Of a stretch of 64,000 nucleotides of DNA, positions 27,282-35,621 are shown piece by piece (within the stretch, counting starts at the first letter, position 1; the number at the start of each line of letters is the position of its first letter). A program made the position numbers and the translations under genes. Source of the DNA: Nitrospiraceae bacterium (GTDB lineage: Bacteria; Nitrospirota; Nitrospiria; Nitrospirales; UBA2166); the NCBI GenBank assembly GCA_002726235.1, contig PBSN01000025.1, forward strand, positions 1 through 64,000, written 5' to 3'. The notes beneath the pieces were generated by a model, which had not been told where the DNA came from, did not search any database, and saw nothing but the letters and a program-made list of their open reading frames with translations.

Positions 27282-27650
27282 TTACGTTTTACTCGGAACT
27301 TGGCGGCTAATCAGCGTTGCAATTCCTTCAAAGGTGCCGAAGCAGGGAAATAGGGTAATTGCAAGGTGAGGATATTGATTGGTCAATCGAGCAACAATTT
27401 CCGGAATATCTCTCAGTACATGCCTGCCCGAGTTCAAGAAATAGGGCAAGATATATATTGTCGTTGCCCCCTTAGCAATTACATGCTCCACCGTCTCGAC
27501 GAGTGACGGGACCGCAATTTCAAGGAAACAATAGTCAACGAAGTCGTATTTCGCTCCTGCATCGGCTTTCACACTCTTCACCAGTGCAATAAATTCTGCG
27601 TTAGCTTCTCTTCTCCGACTCCCATGAGCAATCATGACTAGGGCTTTCAT
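27282..27650 (-). CDS. Short CbiX/SirB-type chelatase
   Basis: 122 residues, a single CbiX domain. The metal-binding histidines are visible as H9 in MIAHGSRR and H77 in PYFLNSGRHVLRDIP. Small CbiX-type proteins insert Co2+, Ni2+ or Fe2+ into sirohydrochlorin, giving precursors for cobalamin, F430 or siroheme. Metal and pathway cannot be read from the sequence. It lies about 100 bases downstream of the broken alkyltransferase gene. Confidence 0.8.
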   Translation of the reverse strand: MKALVMIAHGSRRREANAEFIALVKSVKADAGAKYDFVDYCFLEIAVPSLVETVEHVIAKGATTIYILPYFLNSGRHVLRDIPEIVARLTNQYPHLAITLFPCFGTFEGIATLISRQVPSKT

Positions 27651-27751
27651 CTGCGCCTCAACTCGACGTACTGCCCCCTACACCATGTACTAGGCACAAG
27701 CACAGTTTCATCGCAGTGGTAGATGTACACACGCCTGCATTGCATTTCGTG

Positions 27752-28603
27752 TTATCCACATCGCGTAGCTTCCCACATCAACATTGCCTTCTTGCGAACC
27801 TTCCCCCATCGATAGTTTCCAATCGCACCTGTACTTTGAATCACTCTATGGCAAGGAATCAAGAATGACACGGGATTAGCTCCTACCGCATTCCCGACCG
27901 CTCGTACGGCTTTAGGGTGACCAATCGCGGTTGCGATATGTTGATATGTTACGAGGTGGCCTACTGGAATCCCTAACAATGCCTCCCAAACCTTTAGTTG
28001 AAAGTTCGTCCCCCGAAGAAAAAGGTGTGAGTAAAGTACGTGTTGATTATCGGTTCTCGAAAAGATTCTATGCAGATACGGTTTTGTCTCGTTCATATTT
28101 TTCTGCAACCTGGCGCAAGGCCATCGTCGTTGCAAATCATGCACTAGTGCCTCTGCGTCGCCATTGTCGGAGAATGATAGGTGAATAATTCTTCTTTTTG
28201 TCAGTGCGAGCAAGCAATCTCCAAATATCGTCGGATACATGCCGTGGGAAATAGCTAATCCTTTTCCTCGTAATTTACACCATCCCTGCGCAGACACGTC
28301 GACATTCACCATATGGGCATGATGTTCTGAAACTCCAACCGCATATGAGGCATCCAGAACGCTCTGCAATTGGTCACGATAGGGCTCTGCAAAGTTTGGG
28401 GGCAGCGACGCAAGAACACGCTTCGAACTCACCCCTGCCCATCGCGCAAGCAGATGTTGTGTGTGGAACGGACTCAAAGCCAGCACTCCGGCGATATCGT
28501 CAAGGCTTAGCTAGCCTTTGGCATGGACATCAATCCAGCAGATGATTTGTTCGATACGATCATAATCAGTCCCATCTGAAATTTCGATATGCGAAGTTAG
28601 CAT
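27752..28603 (-). pseudogene. Ada/Ogt-type O6-methylguanine-DNA methyltransferase gene with in-frame amber stop
   Basis: Reading from the ATG at 28603, the frame encodes an AraC-like helix-turn-helix start (DYDRIEQIICWIDVHAKG), then a TAG at 28511-28513, then LSLDDIAGVLALSPFHTQHL and a full methyltransferase domain with the acceptor cysteine in IPCHRVIQSTGAIGNYRWG. Intact homologues read continuously across this point, so the TAG probably replaces a sense codon such as CAG. A GTG at 28486 could restart a protein lacking half of the AraC domain but keeping the catalytic domain (residues ~155-244). A TATAAT at 28611-28616 places initiation almost at the ATG. Alternatives are a pseudogene, a restart product, read-through or an assembly error. 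Confidence 0.75.
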
Positions 28604-28862
28604 GTCCCAAATTATATCATCGGAAAACTGTTGCTCCCCAAGAACATTCCACAACCTTTTTCTACACCCACAATATCGTTCTGTTCATCGTTCAATTCGC
28701 TGTACCGAAATGCAAAAACCTCATCGAAAGTTTTCGAGTTTCCTAGATAACTCTTTGGGGTGAGGAAAGCGTTGCCGTACACGGCGAAAAGTATGCTCTG
28801 AATTGCCAGATGCAGTACGCTTTGTTAGTCTGGATCGCGTTACGAAAGAAAGGGAAGAGTCT

Positions 28863-30122
28863 GTGATTAAAGCGATTAAAGGAGTCAAAGATATTCTGCC
28901 GGATGATGCGTTGGTGTGGCAGAAGATCGAGTCTGTCGCACGTGATGTGTTTTATCGATATGGGTATCAGGAGATCCGAATTCCGATCTTCGAACAGACA
29001 GAACTGTTTGCTCGGAGTATTGGGGCTGATACAGATATCGTTGGGAAAGAAATGTACACGTTTCCTGATCGCGACGGCACCTCCTTAACTCTCCGGCCTG
29101 AAGGAACAGCCAGCGTAGTTCGAGCATACATCGAGCATTCACTTCATCAGCACGCCAGAATGTGGAAGTTGTTCTACTTCGGCCCAATGTTCCGACATGA
29201 GCGACCTCAGGCCGGGAGGCTTCGGCAATTTCACCAAGCTGGAGTGGAGGTATTTGGATATTCAGAACCGCATGTCGATGTTGAGGTTATTGCACTACTT
29301 CATCGCTACTTCACGCAACTCGGAGTTCCCACATTTCGGACAAATGTGAACAGCTTGGGAGATGAAGCTTGCCGGCCTTCGTATCTGAAAGAGCTGAAAA
29401 AGTTTCTGGAAAAGATCGCAAACCTCTTGTGCGAAAACTGCGCTCGACGAGCCCAAACCAACCCTTTACGTGTGTTGGATTGCAAAGTCGAAAAATGCAA
29501 GGCTGTACTAACCGATGCTCCAATCATGCTTGACCATTTATGCGAGCATTGCCTGTTTCATTTTGATGCAGTGAAAGCGGGATTGGAGCAGCTTGAGATT
29601 CCTTACTCGCTCAATTCGAGATTGGTGCGAGGGCTAGACTACTACAACCGAACGGCATTTGAAGTGGTCAGTACGAACCTTGGCGCACAAGATGCGGTTG
29701 CGGCGGGCGGACGCTATGATGGCCTGGTCAAAGCGCTTGGTGGCCCTATGATTCCGGGTATCGGGTTTGCCATCGGTCTAGAACGGTTGGCCTTGTTGGT
29801 CAGGGAAACGGTAAATCATACCTCAAAGGTTGACATCTTTATTGTCGCACTTGGAGAAAACGCTATAAAGGAGATGCTTCCTGTGTTGGATTGGCTACGC
29901 ACTCAAGGTGTTGCAACTGATATGGATTATGCTGGCGGCAGCCTCAAGAGCCAAATGAAACAAGCGGATCGTGCGGGAGCGCGTTTGACGGTAATCGTTG
30001 GTGACGACGAGTTGAAAAAGCGGTCTGTGGTCGTTCGAGACATGCAGACGAAGGAGCAGCAGGACCTTGGTCTTTTGGATTTAGCCGCGACGCTTATCAA
30101 ACGATGTGCGGAGTTTCGATAA
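28863..30122 (+). CDS. hisS: Histidyl-tRNA synthetase
   Basis: About 419 residues of class II synthetase: IKAIKGVKDILPDDALVWQK at the start, motif 2 region FRHERPQAGRLRQFHQAGVE, the histidine-specific RGLDYYNRTAFEV, motif 3 GIGFAIGLERLALL and a C-terminal anticodon-binding domain. I place the start at GTG 28863, which has GGGAAG about 5 bases before it and gives the usual MIKAIKG-type beginning; an ATG 20 codons upstream (28803) is in frame but adds unconserved residues. Confidence 0.95.
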   Translation: MIKAIKGVKDILPDDALVWQKIESVARDVFYRYGYQEIRIPIFEQTELFARSIGADTDIVGKEMYTFPDRDGTSLTLRPEGTASVVRAYIEHSLHQHARMWKLFYFGPMFRHERPQAGRLRQFHQAGVEVFGYSEPHVDVEVIALLHRYFTQLGVPTFRTNVNSLGDEACRPSYLKELKKFLEKIANLLCENCARRAQTNPLRVLDCKVEKCKAVLTDAPIMLDHLCEHCLFHFDAVKAGLEQLEIPYSLNSRLVRGLDYYNRTAFEVVSTNLGAQDAVAAGGRYDGLVKALGGPMIPGIGFAIGLERLALLVRETVNHTSKVDIFIVALGENAIKEMLPVLDWLRTQGVATDMDYAGGSLKSQMKQADRAGARLTVIVGDDELKKRSVVVRDMQTKEQQDLGLLDLAATLIKRCAEFR

Positions 30123-30200
30123 ACATCCTCAGCCTCTCTTGCAAAAGAGGCATTACCGAATGGATTGAATATTGAGCTTCATCAAGGAAACTCCCTACCC

Positions 30201-30231
30201 CACTGCTCCCTTGGTTCAAGGGAGCAGTGGC
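30201..30231. terminator. Perfect 14-bp stem, 3-nt loop hairpin after hisS
   Basis: Arms CCACTGCTCCCTTG and CAAGGGAGCAGTGG with loop GTT, a perfect palindrome of 31 bases. A weaker hairpin (GCCTCT/AGAGGC, 30133-30152) precedes it. Neither is followed by a T-run. The position after hisS and before phoH suggests a terminator or transcript end, but a repeat-type palindrome is also possible. Confidence 0.55.
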
Positions 30232-30355
30232 CCTACTCTTGATTGCCCTGCCCCCTCGTGGTAGCGTTACGTGAGAGGCCCTGCCTATGCTGACATTCCC
30301 CGACATACATTGCCGATTCACCTCGGCGGTTCAGTAGAAGGAACTTCCTCCAACC

Positions 30356-31363
30356 TTGGACAATACGACCACTCTCAAGGTGAAGCTTCAAGAGGGGACG
30401 GATACGGCCCTCCTCTTCGGCAACCACGATCGTCATCTCAAGGCTATTGAACAGGGCTTGGGAATTCGCATTTCGGCGCGTGGCGAAATGGTCATGCTAA
30501 AAGGATCGCGCACCGCGGTCAATGGAGCCGGGCGACTTATCACTGACTTGAGTGAACTGGTCAATCAAGGGCTTCGTATCGACACCGATGACGTGCACTC
30601 TGCAATTCAGCACATCCGGGATGTTCCAGAGGTCTCACTTCGTTCGCTCTTTTCAGATGGTCCACATATTTCCACGGCGAAACGATCAATCCACCCAAAG
30701 TCGATCACTCAGCGAACCTATCTTCAAGCCATCGCAAAATCAGATATCGTGGTCGGGATCGGCCCAGCAGGAACCGGAAAAACCTATTTGGCGATGGGTG
30801 CAGCTATTTCGGCCCTCAACAAAAGACTGGTTCAACGAATCGTCCTCACTCGCCCCGCAGTTGAAGCGGGTGAACGCCTTGGGTTTTTACCTGGCGATTT
30901 GAACGCCAAAATCGATCCCTATCTTCGGCCACTTTATGACGCGTTGTTTGATATGGTCGAGATGGAACAGGCCACTCGCCTCATTGAAATTGGAAATATT
31001 GAAATTGCTCCACTCGCATTCATGCGTGGGCGCACACTGAATGATTCGTTTGTCATTCTAGATGAGGCGCAGAATACCACCTCCGAACAGATGAAGATGT
31101 TACTTACCCGACTTGGCTTCAATTCCCAATTGGTGGTGACAGGGGATGTGACACAAATTGACCTCCCACGAGATCGCAATTCTGGACTGGAGGAGATCCG
31201 GGAGATACTGGCCGATATTGAAGGAATTGAATTTGTCCACTTCAGCGATCAAGACGTGGTTCGCCATCAATTGGTGAAGGAGATCATTAAGGCGTACGAT
31301 AAGCACGGACGAAAAGCATCCAAGATATGCGATTCACGTCATAAAACATCCCACGAACCATGA
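30356..31363 (+). CDS. phoH: PhoH-like ATPase
   Basis: 335 residues: an N-terminal KH-like region (residues ~1-115), then a P-loop ATPase with Walker A GIGPAGTGKTYLAMGAA and Walker B SFVILDEAQNTTSEQMKMLL. PhoH-type proteins are ATPases linked to RNA metabolism and are commonly next to ybeY, as here. An in-frame stop at 30335 and the lack of a nearby ATG force a TTG start at 30356, with AAGGAA 11 bases upstream. It overlaps ybeY by 4 bases. Confidence 0.92.
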   Translation: MDNTTTLKVKLQEGTDTALLFGNHDRHLKAIEQGLGIRISARGEMVMLKGSRTAVNGAGRLITDLSELVNQGLRIDTDDVHSAIQHIRDVPEVSLRSLFSDGPHISTAKRSIHPKSITQRTYLQAIAKSDIVVGIGPAGTGKTYLAMGAAISALNKRLVQRIVLTRPAVEAGERLGFLPGDLNAKIDPYLRPLYDALFDMVEMEQATRLIEIGNIEIAPLAFMRGRTLNDSFVILDEAQNTTSEQMKMLLTRLGFNSQLVVTGDVTQIDLPRDRNSGLEEIREILADIEGIEFVHFSDQDVVRHQLVKEIIKAYDKHGRKASKICDSRHKTSHEP

Positions 31364-31857
31364 CAATGGTGGGACAGCCATTGGCCGAGCCACTCACCGT
31401 CTATCTCTCCAACCGCCAGCGGACTTTCAGAATACGTTCTCAGTTTCTCATCTCGACAGCGGAAACTATTCTGTGTCACGCGGGACAAACCACAGGAGAG
31501 TTGAGCGTGCTGTTGATCAATGATCGCGCAATGCGGGTGTTGAACGCACAGTATCGAGGAAAGGATCGCCCAACGGATGTATTGTCTTTTCCCCAATCTT
31601 CCCCACAGGGTTGCGCGGAGCAATTAATTGGTGATGTCGTGATTTCGCTCCAGACGGCAACACGGCAAGCGCAAGAACGACAATCGACGCTTCATGGGGA
31701 GATTGTCCGGCTACTTGTTCACGGAATCCTTCATCTCTTAGGATATGACCATGAGCACAGTCCGCAAGAACTCCAACTCATGGAGGACAAAGAACGTATG
31801 ATTATTCGATGCCTTATCGCGGAAGGCATCACGGTGAGCGGACCTAAGTCATGGTAG
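31360..31857 (+). CDS. ybeY: Endoribonuclease YbeY
   Basis: 165 residues with the zinc site HGILHLLGYDHEH (H121, H125, H131) and the conserved YRGKDRPTDVLSFP. YbeY is a single-strand RNase acting in 16S rRNA 3'-end maturation and ribosome quality control. The start overlaps phoH by 4 bases and its end overlaps ftsY by 7, so the three genes form one coupled operon. Confidence 0.95.
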   Translation: MTMVGQPLAEPLTVYLSNRQRTFRIRSQFLISTAETILCHAGQTTGELSVLLINDRAMRVLNAQYRGKDRPTDVLSFPQSSPQGCAEQLIGDVVISLQTATRQAQERQSTLHGEIVRLLVHGILHLLGYDHEHSPQELQLMEDKERMIIRCLIAEGITVSGPKSW

Positions 31858-32783
31858 GGTGGTTTAAACGACTCGGCAAAAAACTGACAAAGGAGCGAGG
31901 CACCCTTGCGGACAATTTAACCCACCTCATACTAGGGAGTCCTAAAATCGATGCCACACTCATCGAAGGACTCGAAGCAATTCTGATCCAAGCAGATTTA
32001 GGTGTGAATGTGACCAATAGAATTCTTGACCGCATTCAAAAAAATAATACTCTGGCTCTAGGTTATGACGCGAGTGAAGTCCGAGAACTGGTATACGCGG
32101 TCATCATCGACATTCTCAGACTGAGCCGAGGTTATACCGATGTTGTTCCTCCTCCCGCAGCACCAAGTCCCTATGTCTATATGATGGTTGGGGTGAACGG
32201 TGTTGGGAAAACTACCACTATCGCGAAACTCGCACATCGAGCCCGTGAGGGAGGAAAGGAGGTGTTACTCGTTGCCGCCGATACCTTTCGTGCGGCGGCC
32301 ATAGAGCAGCTCGAGATTTGGGGCCAGCGGCTCAACGTCGAGGTGATTCGCCATCGACAAGGTGCTGATCCCTCTGCGGTTATTCACGATGGCCTGACAG
32401 CGGCCAAGAACCGAAAAACCGATGTGGTGATTATTGATACTGCGGGTCGTCTTCAGACCAAACAAAATCTCATGAGCGAACTCGAAAAGATGCATCGGGT
32501 AATGGCAAAGATCCTTCCAGGCACACCTCACGATGTGCTTCTGGTACTTGATGCCACCACCGGACAGAATGCTCTTTCGCAAGCACGCCTTTTTAAAGAA
32601 GCAGTGGGCGTGACCGGCATCGTACTCACCAAACTCGATAGCACTTCAAAGGGTGGAATTGTCGTCGCCATTGTGGAAGAACTCAACATTCCAGTGAAAT
32701 GGATTGGTGTTGGAGAAAGCCACGCGGATTTCTCCAGTTTTGATGTCGAAGAGTTTGCAGATAGCTTGGTACAGGCACATTGA
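31851..32783 (+). CDS. ftsY: Signal recognition particle receptor FtsY
   Basis: 310 residues: a short helical N domain and the SRP GTPase NG core with G1 [15 protein letters not shown] (residues ~114-128), the insertion-box motif [21 protein letters not shown]3 DTAGR and G4 TKLD, ending in [20 protein letters not shown]. It docks ribosome-SRP complexes at the inner membrane. There is no acidic A domain; the protein starts with an amphipathic [12 protein letters not shown] helix that probably serves as the membrane anchor. Confidence 0.96.
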   Translation: MVGWFKRLGKKLTKERGTLADNLTHLILGSPKIDATLIEGLEAILIQADLGVNVTNRILDRIQKNNTLALGYDASEVRELVYAVIIDILRLSRGYTDVVPPPAAPSPYVYMMVGVNGVGKTTTIAKLAHRAREGGKEVLLVAADTFRAAAIEQLEIWGQRLNVEVIRHRQGADPSAVIHDGLTAAKNRKTDVVIIDTAGRLQTKQNLMSELEKMHRVMAKILPGTPHDVLLVLDATTGQNALSQARLFKEAVGVTGIVLTKLDSTSKGGIVVAIVEELNIPVKWIGVGESHADFSSFDVEEFADSLVQAH

Positions 32784-33481
32784 AAACTGATATTACTGCA
32801 CTTGGTCCATGGCCTGATTGGGATGATATCGATCACGTCCTTTTGGACATGGACGGCACCCTTTTGAATCTTGGATTTGATAACGAATTCTTCAGTGAGT
32901 TTCTCCCGGCGCAATACGCATTGGCCAACAATATCACCAAGGATGTCGCACAAGAGGACTTGTTTGCGAGGTACAAAGCCGTGGAAGACACCTTGCAGTG
33001 GTTTGACATCGAATATTGGGGACGCGAATTGGGGTTGGACGTGGTTAGGCTGACCGAACAACAATCACACAAGGTATCACTGCATCCTGACGCCAATGCG
33101 TTTCTCAAGCACGTGAAAACGCTCGGCAAGCCGGCATCCCTCATCACCAACGCACATCACACCACGCTGAAGATCAAGATAAAGCGTACGGGGATCGATC
33201 AGTATTTGGAAAAGATGCTGTGCTCCAGCGAGGTTGGTGTTCCCAAGCACCATCTCAAATTCTGGGATTATGCACAGAAAAAAATTGGCTACGATCCAGC
33301 GCGCACATTGTTCATCGACGATTCAGAAAAGGTTCTTTTGGCCGCACGCAAGCACGGTATCCGCTATCTTCTGCACCGGTCCAAGCCCAGTATGACCGAC
33401 CCCCCACGCCCATCCGACAAGTTCCACTCCATCGAAGATTTTCATCCCCTGATGCATCCCCGTCAGTACCCCTGTCTCTGA
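32780..33481 (+). CDS. HAD-superfamily nucleotidase, YrfG-like
   Basis: 233 residues of a HAD hydrolase: motif I DHVLLDMDGTLLNL with the two catalytic aspartates, motif II ITNAHH, motif III lysine in EVGVPKHHLKFW and motif IV TLFIDDSEK. The closest known type is YrfG, a GMP/IMP 5'-nucleotidase, judged from the WDDIDHVLLDMDGTLLNLGF beginning. The start is a TTG overlapping the ftsY stop by 4 bases (TTGA), so translation is probably coupled. The last codons and stop lie in the left arm of a long inverted repeat. Confidence 0.8.
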   Translation: MKTDITALGPWPDWDDIDHVLLDMDGTLLNLGFDNEFFSEFLPAQYALANNITKDVAQEDLFARYKAVEDTLQWFDIEYWGRELGLDVVRLTEQQSHKVSLHPDANAFLKHVKTLGKPASLITNAHHTTLKIKIKRTGIDQYLEKMLCSSEVGVPKHHLKFWDYAQKKIGYDPARTLFIDDSEKVLLAARKHGIRYLLHRSKPSMTDPPRPSDKFHSIEDFHPLMHPRQYPCL

Positions 33482-33579
33482 GCTCAAAGACACATTCTTT
33501 GCCTCTTTTTCATACCCAGTCTGCCCCTCCTGTTCAGGGCAGGTCACACAAAGGATCGCATGCCTAACCTCAGAGACAG
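33472..33579. repeat. Inverted-repeat element at the end of the HAD gene
   Basis: Perfect 11-bp arms CTGTCTCTGAG (33472-33482) and CTCAGAGACAG (33569-33579) enclose a second hairpin, CTGCCC (33521-33526) with GGGCAG (33537-33542). The left arm includes the HAD stop codon. It could be a small non-autonomous element or a large terminator-like fold. No coding frame lies inside. Confidence 0.5.
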
Positions 33580-33599
33580 TCCGTGAAACACTTTCTTCT

Positions 33600-33630
33600 A
33601 AGATCCTTCGCCTACGCCTCAGAATGACGT
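33600..33630. repeat. Fragment resembling a dispersed intergenic repeat
   Basis: AGATCCTTCGCCTACGCCTC then AGAATGACGT resembles the GTCATTCTGAGC...GAAGAATCTT type of repeat that is scattered between genes in many bacterial phyla. Only one copy is visible in this window, so the identity is recalled rather than shown. Confidence 0.35.
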
Positions 33631-33658
33631 TTGCCTACACCGACAACAGGTAGGAAAT

Positions 33659-34255
33659 CTACAAGTCAAAATTCACCACTTGCTGTTGCGGCTGCCGAGT
33701 TTTAGCGTCTAACGAGGGTTGTGGCAATTCCCGTATTGGGGGAAGGTCTTTGAGATTGTTAAGTCCAAAGGTTTTCAAAAAGTCGTTGGTTGTCCCGTAG
33801 ATCACAGGGCGTCCCACGCCCTCCCGGCGACCAAGAATCCGAACTAATCTCCGCTCCAGCAGTGTCCGCATCACCCCGCCAGTGTCAACGCCTCGCACGT
33901 CTTCAATTTCCGGTCGCGTAATGGGCTGCTTATAGGCGACAATAGCCAACACCTCCAATCCAGAACGAGAAAGTTTTGGTTTTCCTGCAACAAAACGTTT
34001 TACCCATGGGCCACAATCTGGCTGGGTGGTAAAACTAAATCCTCCTGCAACTTCGACGCACTGAATACCGCGTCCAGGCTTGTCGCATTCCTCTTGAATC
34101 AATCGAATGGCAATTTCGATGTCGCCTAGTGGTGTTCCATCAATCATCTGGCTAATCTGTTTGAGCGACATGGGCTCTGGTGACACGAAGAGCAATGACT
34201 CGATGATCGCTTTGAGATCCTGTGCTTGCATCTTTGGCGCTGAATTTTCATTCAT
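33659..34255 (-). CDS. scpB: Segregation and condensation protein B
   Basis: About 198 residues with two winged-helix domains: LKAIIESLLFVSPEPMSLKQ at the start and LSRSGLEVLAIVAYKQPITR followed by EIEDVRGVDTGGVMRTLLER and GRPVIYGTT, the ScpB signature. ScpB with ScpA and SMC compacts and segregates the chromosome. I start at the ATG with GGAGGAG 7 bases upstream, which overlaps the PP2C gene stop by 4 bases. scpA is not in the window. Confidence 0.94.
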   Translation of the reverse strand: MNENSAPKMQAQDLKAIIESLLFVSPEPMSLKQISQMIDGTPLGDIEIAIRLIQEECDKPGRGIQCVEVAGGFSFTTQPDCGPWVKRFVAGKPKLSRSGLEVLAIVAYKQPITRPEIEDVRGVDTGGVMRTLLERRLVRILGRREGVGRPVIYGTTNDFLKTFGLNNLKDLPPIRELPQPSLDAKTRQPQQQVVNFDL

Positions 34256-35010
34256 TCGCACTCTCCTCCGATAATATCAATAACGATCACGGTGACGTTA
34301 TCTTCTCCTCCCATACGATTTGCCTCGTCGACCAAGAGTAATACACACGGCTCAGCCTCTTTGATCTCGGACAATATTGCAGAAAGTTGATTATCGTCAA
34401 GCATATTCCACAGCCCGTCGGAGCAAAATAGCAACCGGTCTTTTGGCTGAATGTTGATCGTTCGCACATCTGCACGAAGTTCCTCCATTATTCCGACCGC
34501 ACGTTCGAGCACATAGTGGTTGGGATGACTCATGTCTGCAACGATAGTGTGGTCTGTCGTGAGTTGTCTAAGGGTACCCGCACGCCATTGATACGCGCGG
34601 CAATCCCCAACCTGACCAATAGTCACACGGGAGGTGTGAAAAATAGCGGCTAACAACGTACATCCCATGCCGGTCAGCGCCACATTTTTTTTTGCTTCAG
34701 CACGAACGATCTCATTCGCTTCGCCCATCGCGTTGAGAACGGCCGTTTCTACGTACCAAGTTTCCGTATCGCAGGAGAGGTCATTGAGGATTGCTAACAA
34801 TGAATCGTCGATCGACCCGCAGGCGAGTTGACTCGCAACTTCTCCAGCTACATGACCACCGAGGCCGTCAGCGACGACAAATCCTCCGCGCGATCCATAT
34901 TGAATAGAGTACGTATCTTCATTGTGCTCACGTTGTCTTCCACGATCCGTTCCTCCTGCAAATCGAAGCGTGAGCATGAGATTTTCAGCTAGCTGGAAGC
35001 TTCCAGACAT
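34252..35010 (-). CDS. PP2C-family Ser/Thr protein phosphatase
   Basis: 252 residues with the metal-binding PP2C motifs in order: GTDRGRQREHNEDTYSIQYG, VADGLGGHVAGEVASQLACG, VGDCRAYQWRAGTLRQLTTD, DRLLFCSDGLWNMLDDNQLS and GGEDNVTVIVIDI. It dephosphorylates Ser/Thr residues; no cognate kinase is encoded nearby. It overlaps scpB by 4 bases, suggesting joint expression. The start could be the Met 11 codons later. Confidence 0.93.
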   Translation of the reverse strand: MSGSFQLAENLMLTLRFAGGTDRGRQREHNEDTYSIQYGSRGGFVVADGLGGHVAGEVASQLACGSIDDSLLAILNDLSCDTETWYVETAVLNAMGEANEIVRAEAKKNVALTGMGCTLLAAIFHTSRVTIGQVGDCRAYQWRAGTLRQLTTDHTIVADMSHPNHYVLERAVGIMEELRADVRTINIQPKDRLLFCSDGLWNMLDDNQLSAILSEIKEAEPCVLLLVDEANRMGGEDNVTVIVIDIIGGECE

Positions 35011-35090
35011 GCATTATTGGAAAAAGCATGGAAACTTCCCAAATGAACACTGAACGAGAAACGCACATTGCTTTTTATCTGCCAAACCAC

Positions 35091-35609
35091 TTACATGGGT
35101 GGACGATGTTTGAGATACCTCTCTGGGCATGTTTCCCATAAACCAATTTTTGATTCACGCGCCACACGCTCAATCTCGATGTACTCTGCCTTCTTATCGG
35201 CAGGATATTTTCTTGGCACCCATGCATTGCCCCGACGAATAACGTCAGCATTGACATCCTTCCCGTCGATCTCCGCATACACAAGAAGCCGCCCACGACG
35301 ATCTATTTTGTCGGCACTATCCCACGTGATGACAATATCTTTATCGAAAATCAAAGACCTCAAGAACTCCGCGGCCTCAAGCGCATAGCACGAGCCTCCA
35401 TCTTCACCCCACCCAGCCGCATCGACTGCCATAAGATTCGCTTCGTAATTTCCTGATTTTCCCGGCAAGGTCACAACAATAGTATCCCCATCAAACACCC
35501 AAACAACATGCGCAGTCTGGCGCGTAAAGTCCGCATCCGACACCGACCCATAAGCCTCCAGGCCAACGCTAACTATCGTAAGCATGAAGATCCAAGCTAC
35601 TTTGTGCAT
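35091..35609 (-). CDS. Secreted thermonuclease-like (SNase) protein with altered active site
   Basis: 172 residues: a signal peptide (VAWIFMLTIVSVGLEAYGSV) and an SNase domain with FDGDTIVV (D40) and the DRRGRLLVYAEIDGKDVN block (R105 or R107). Typical nucleases have RLxGIDxPE between these; here the region reads NLMAVDAAGWGED, so the catalytic Arg and Glu of staphylococcal nuclease have no obvious counterpart. C74 occurs there instead. The protein may be a binding domain or a divergent enzyme. Confidence 0.75.
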   Translation of the reverse strand: MHKVAWIFMLTIVSVGLEAYGSVSDADFTRQTAHVVWVFDGDTIVVTLPGKSGNYEANLMAVDAAGWGEDGGSCYALEAAEFLRSLIFDKDIVITWDSADKIDRRGRLLVYAEIDGKDVNADVIRRGNAWVPRKYPADKKAEYIEIERVARESKIGLWETCPERYLKHRPPM

Positions 35610-35621
35610 TTTCTTCTTCTC

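Noticed and set aside
30201-30231. tRNA T-arm (GGTTCAAG motif within the hairpin)
   Set aside because: The stem is 14 bp with a 3-nt loop and no acceptor or anticodon arm can be found around it.
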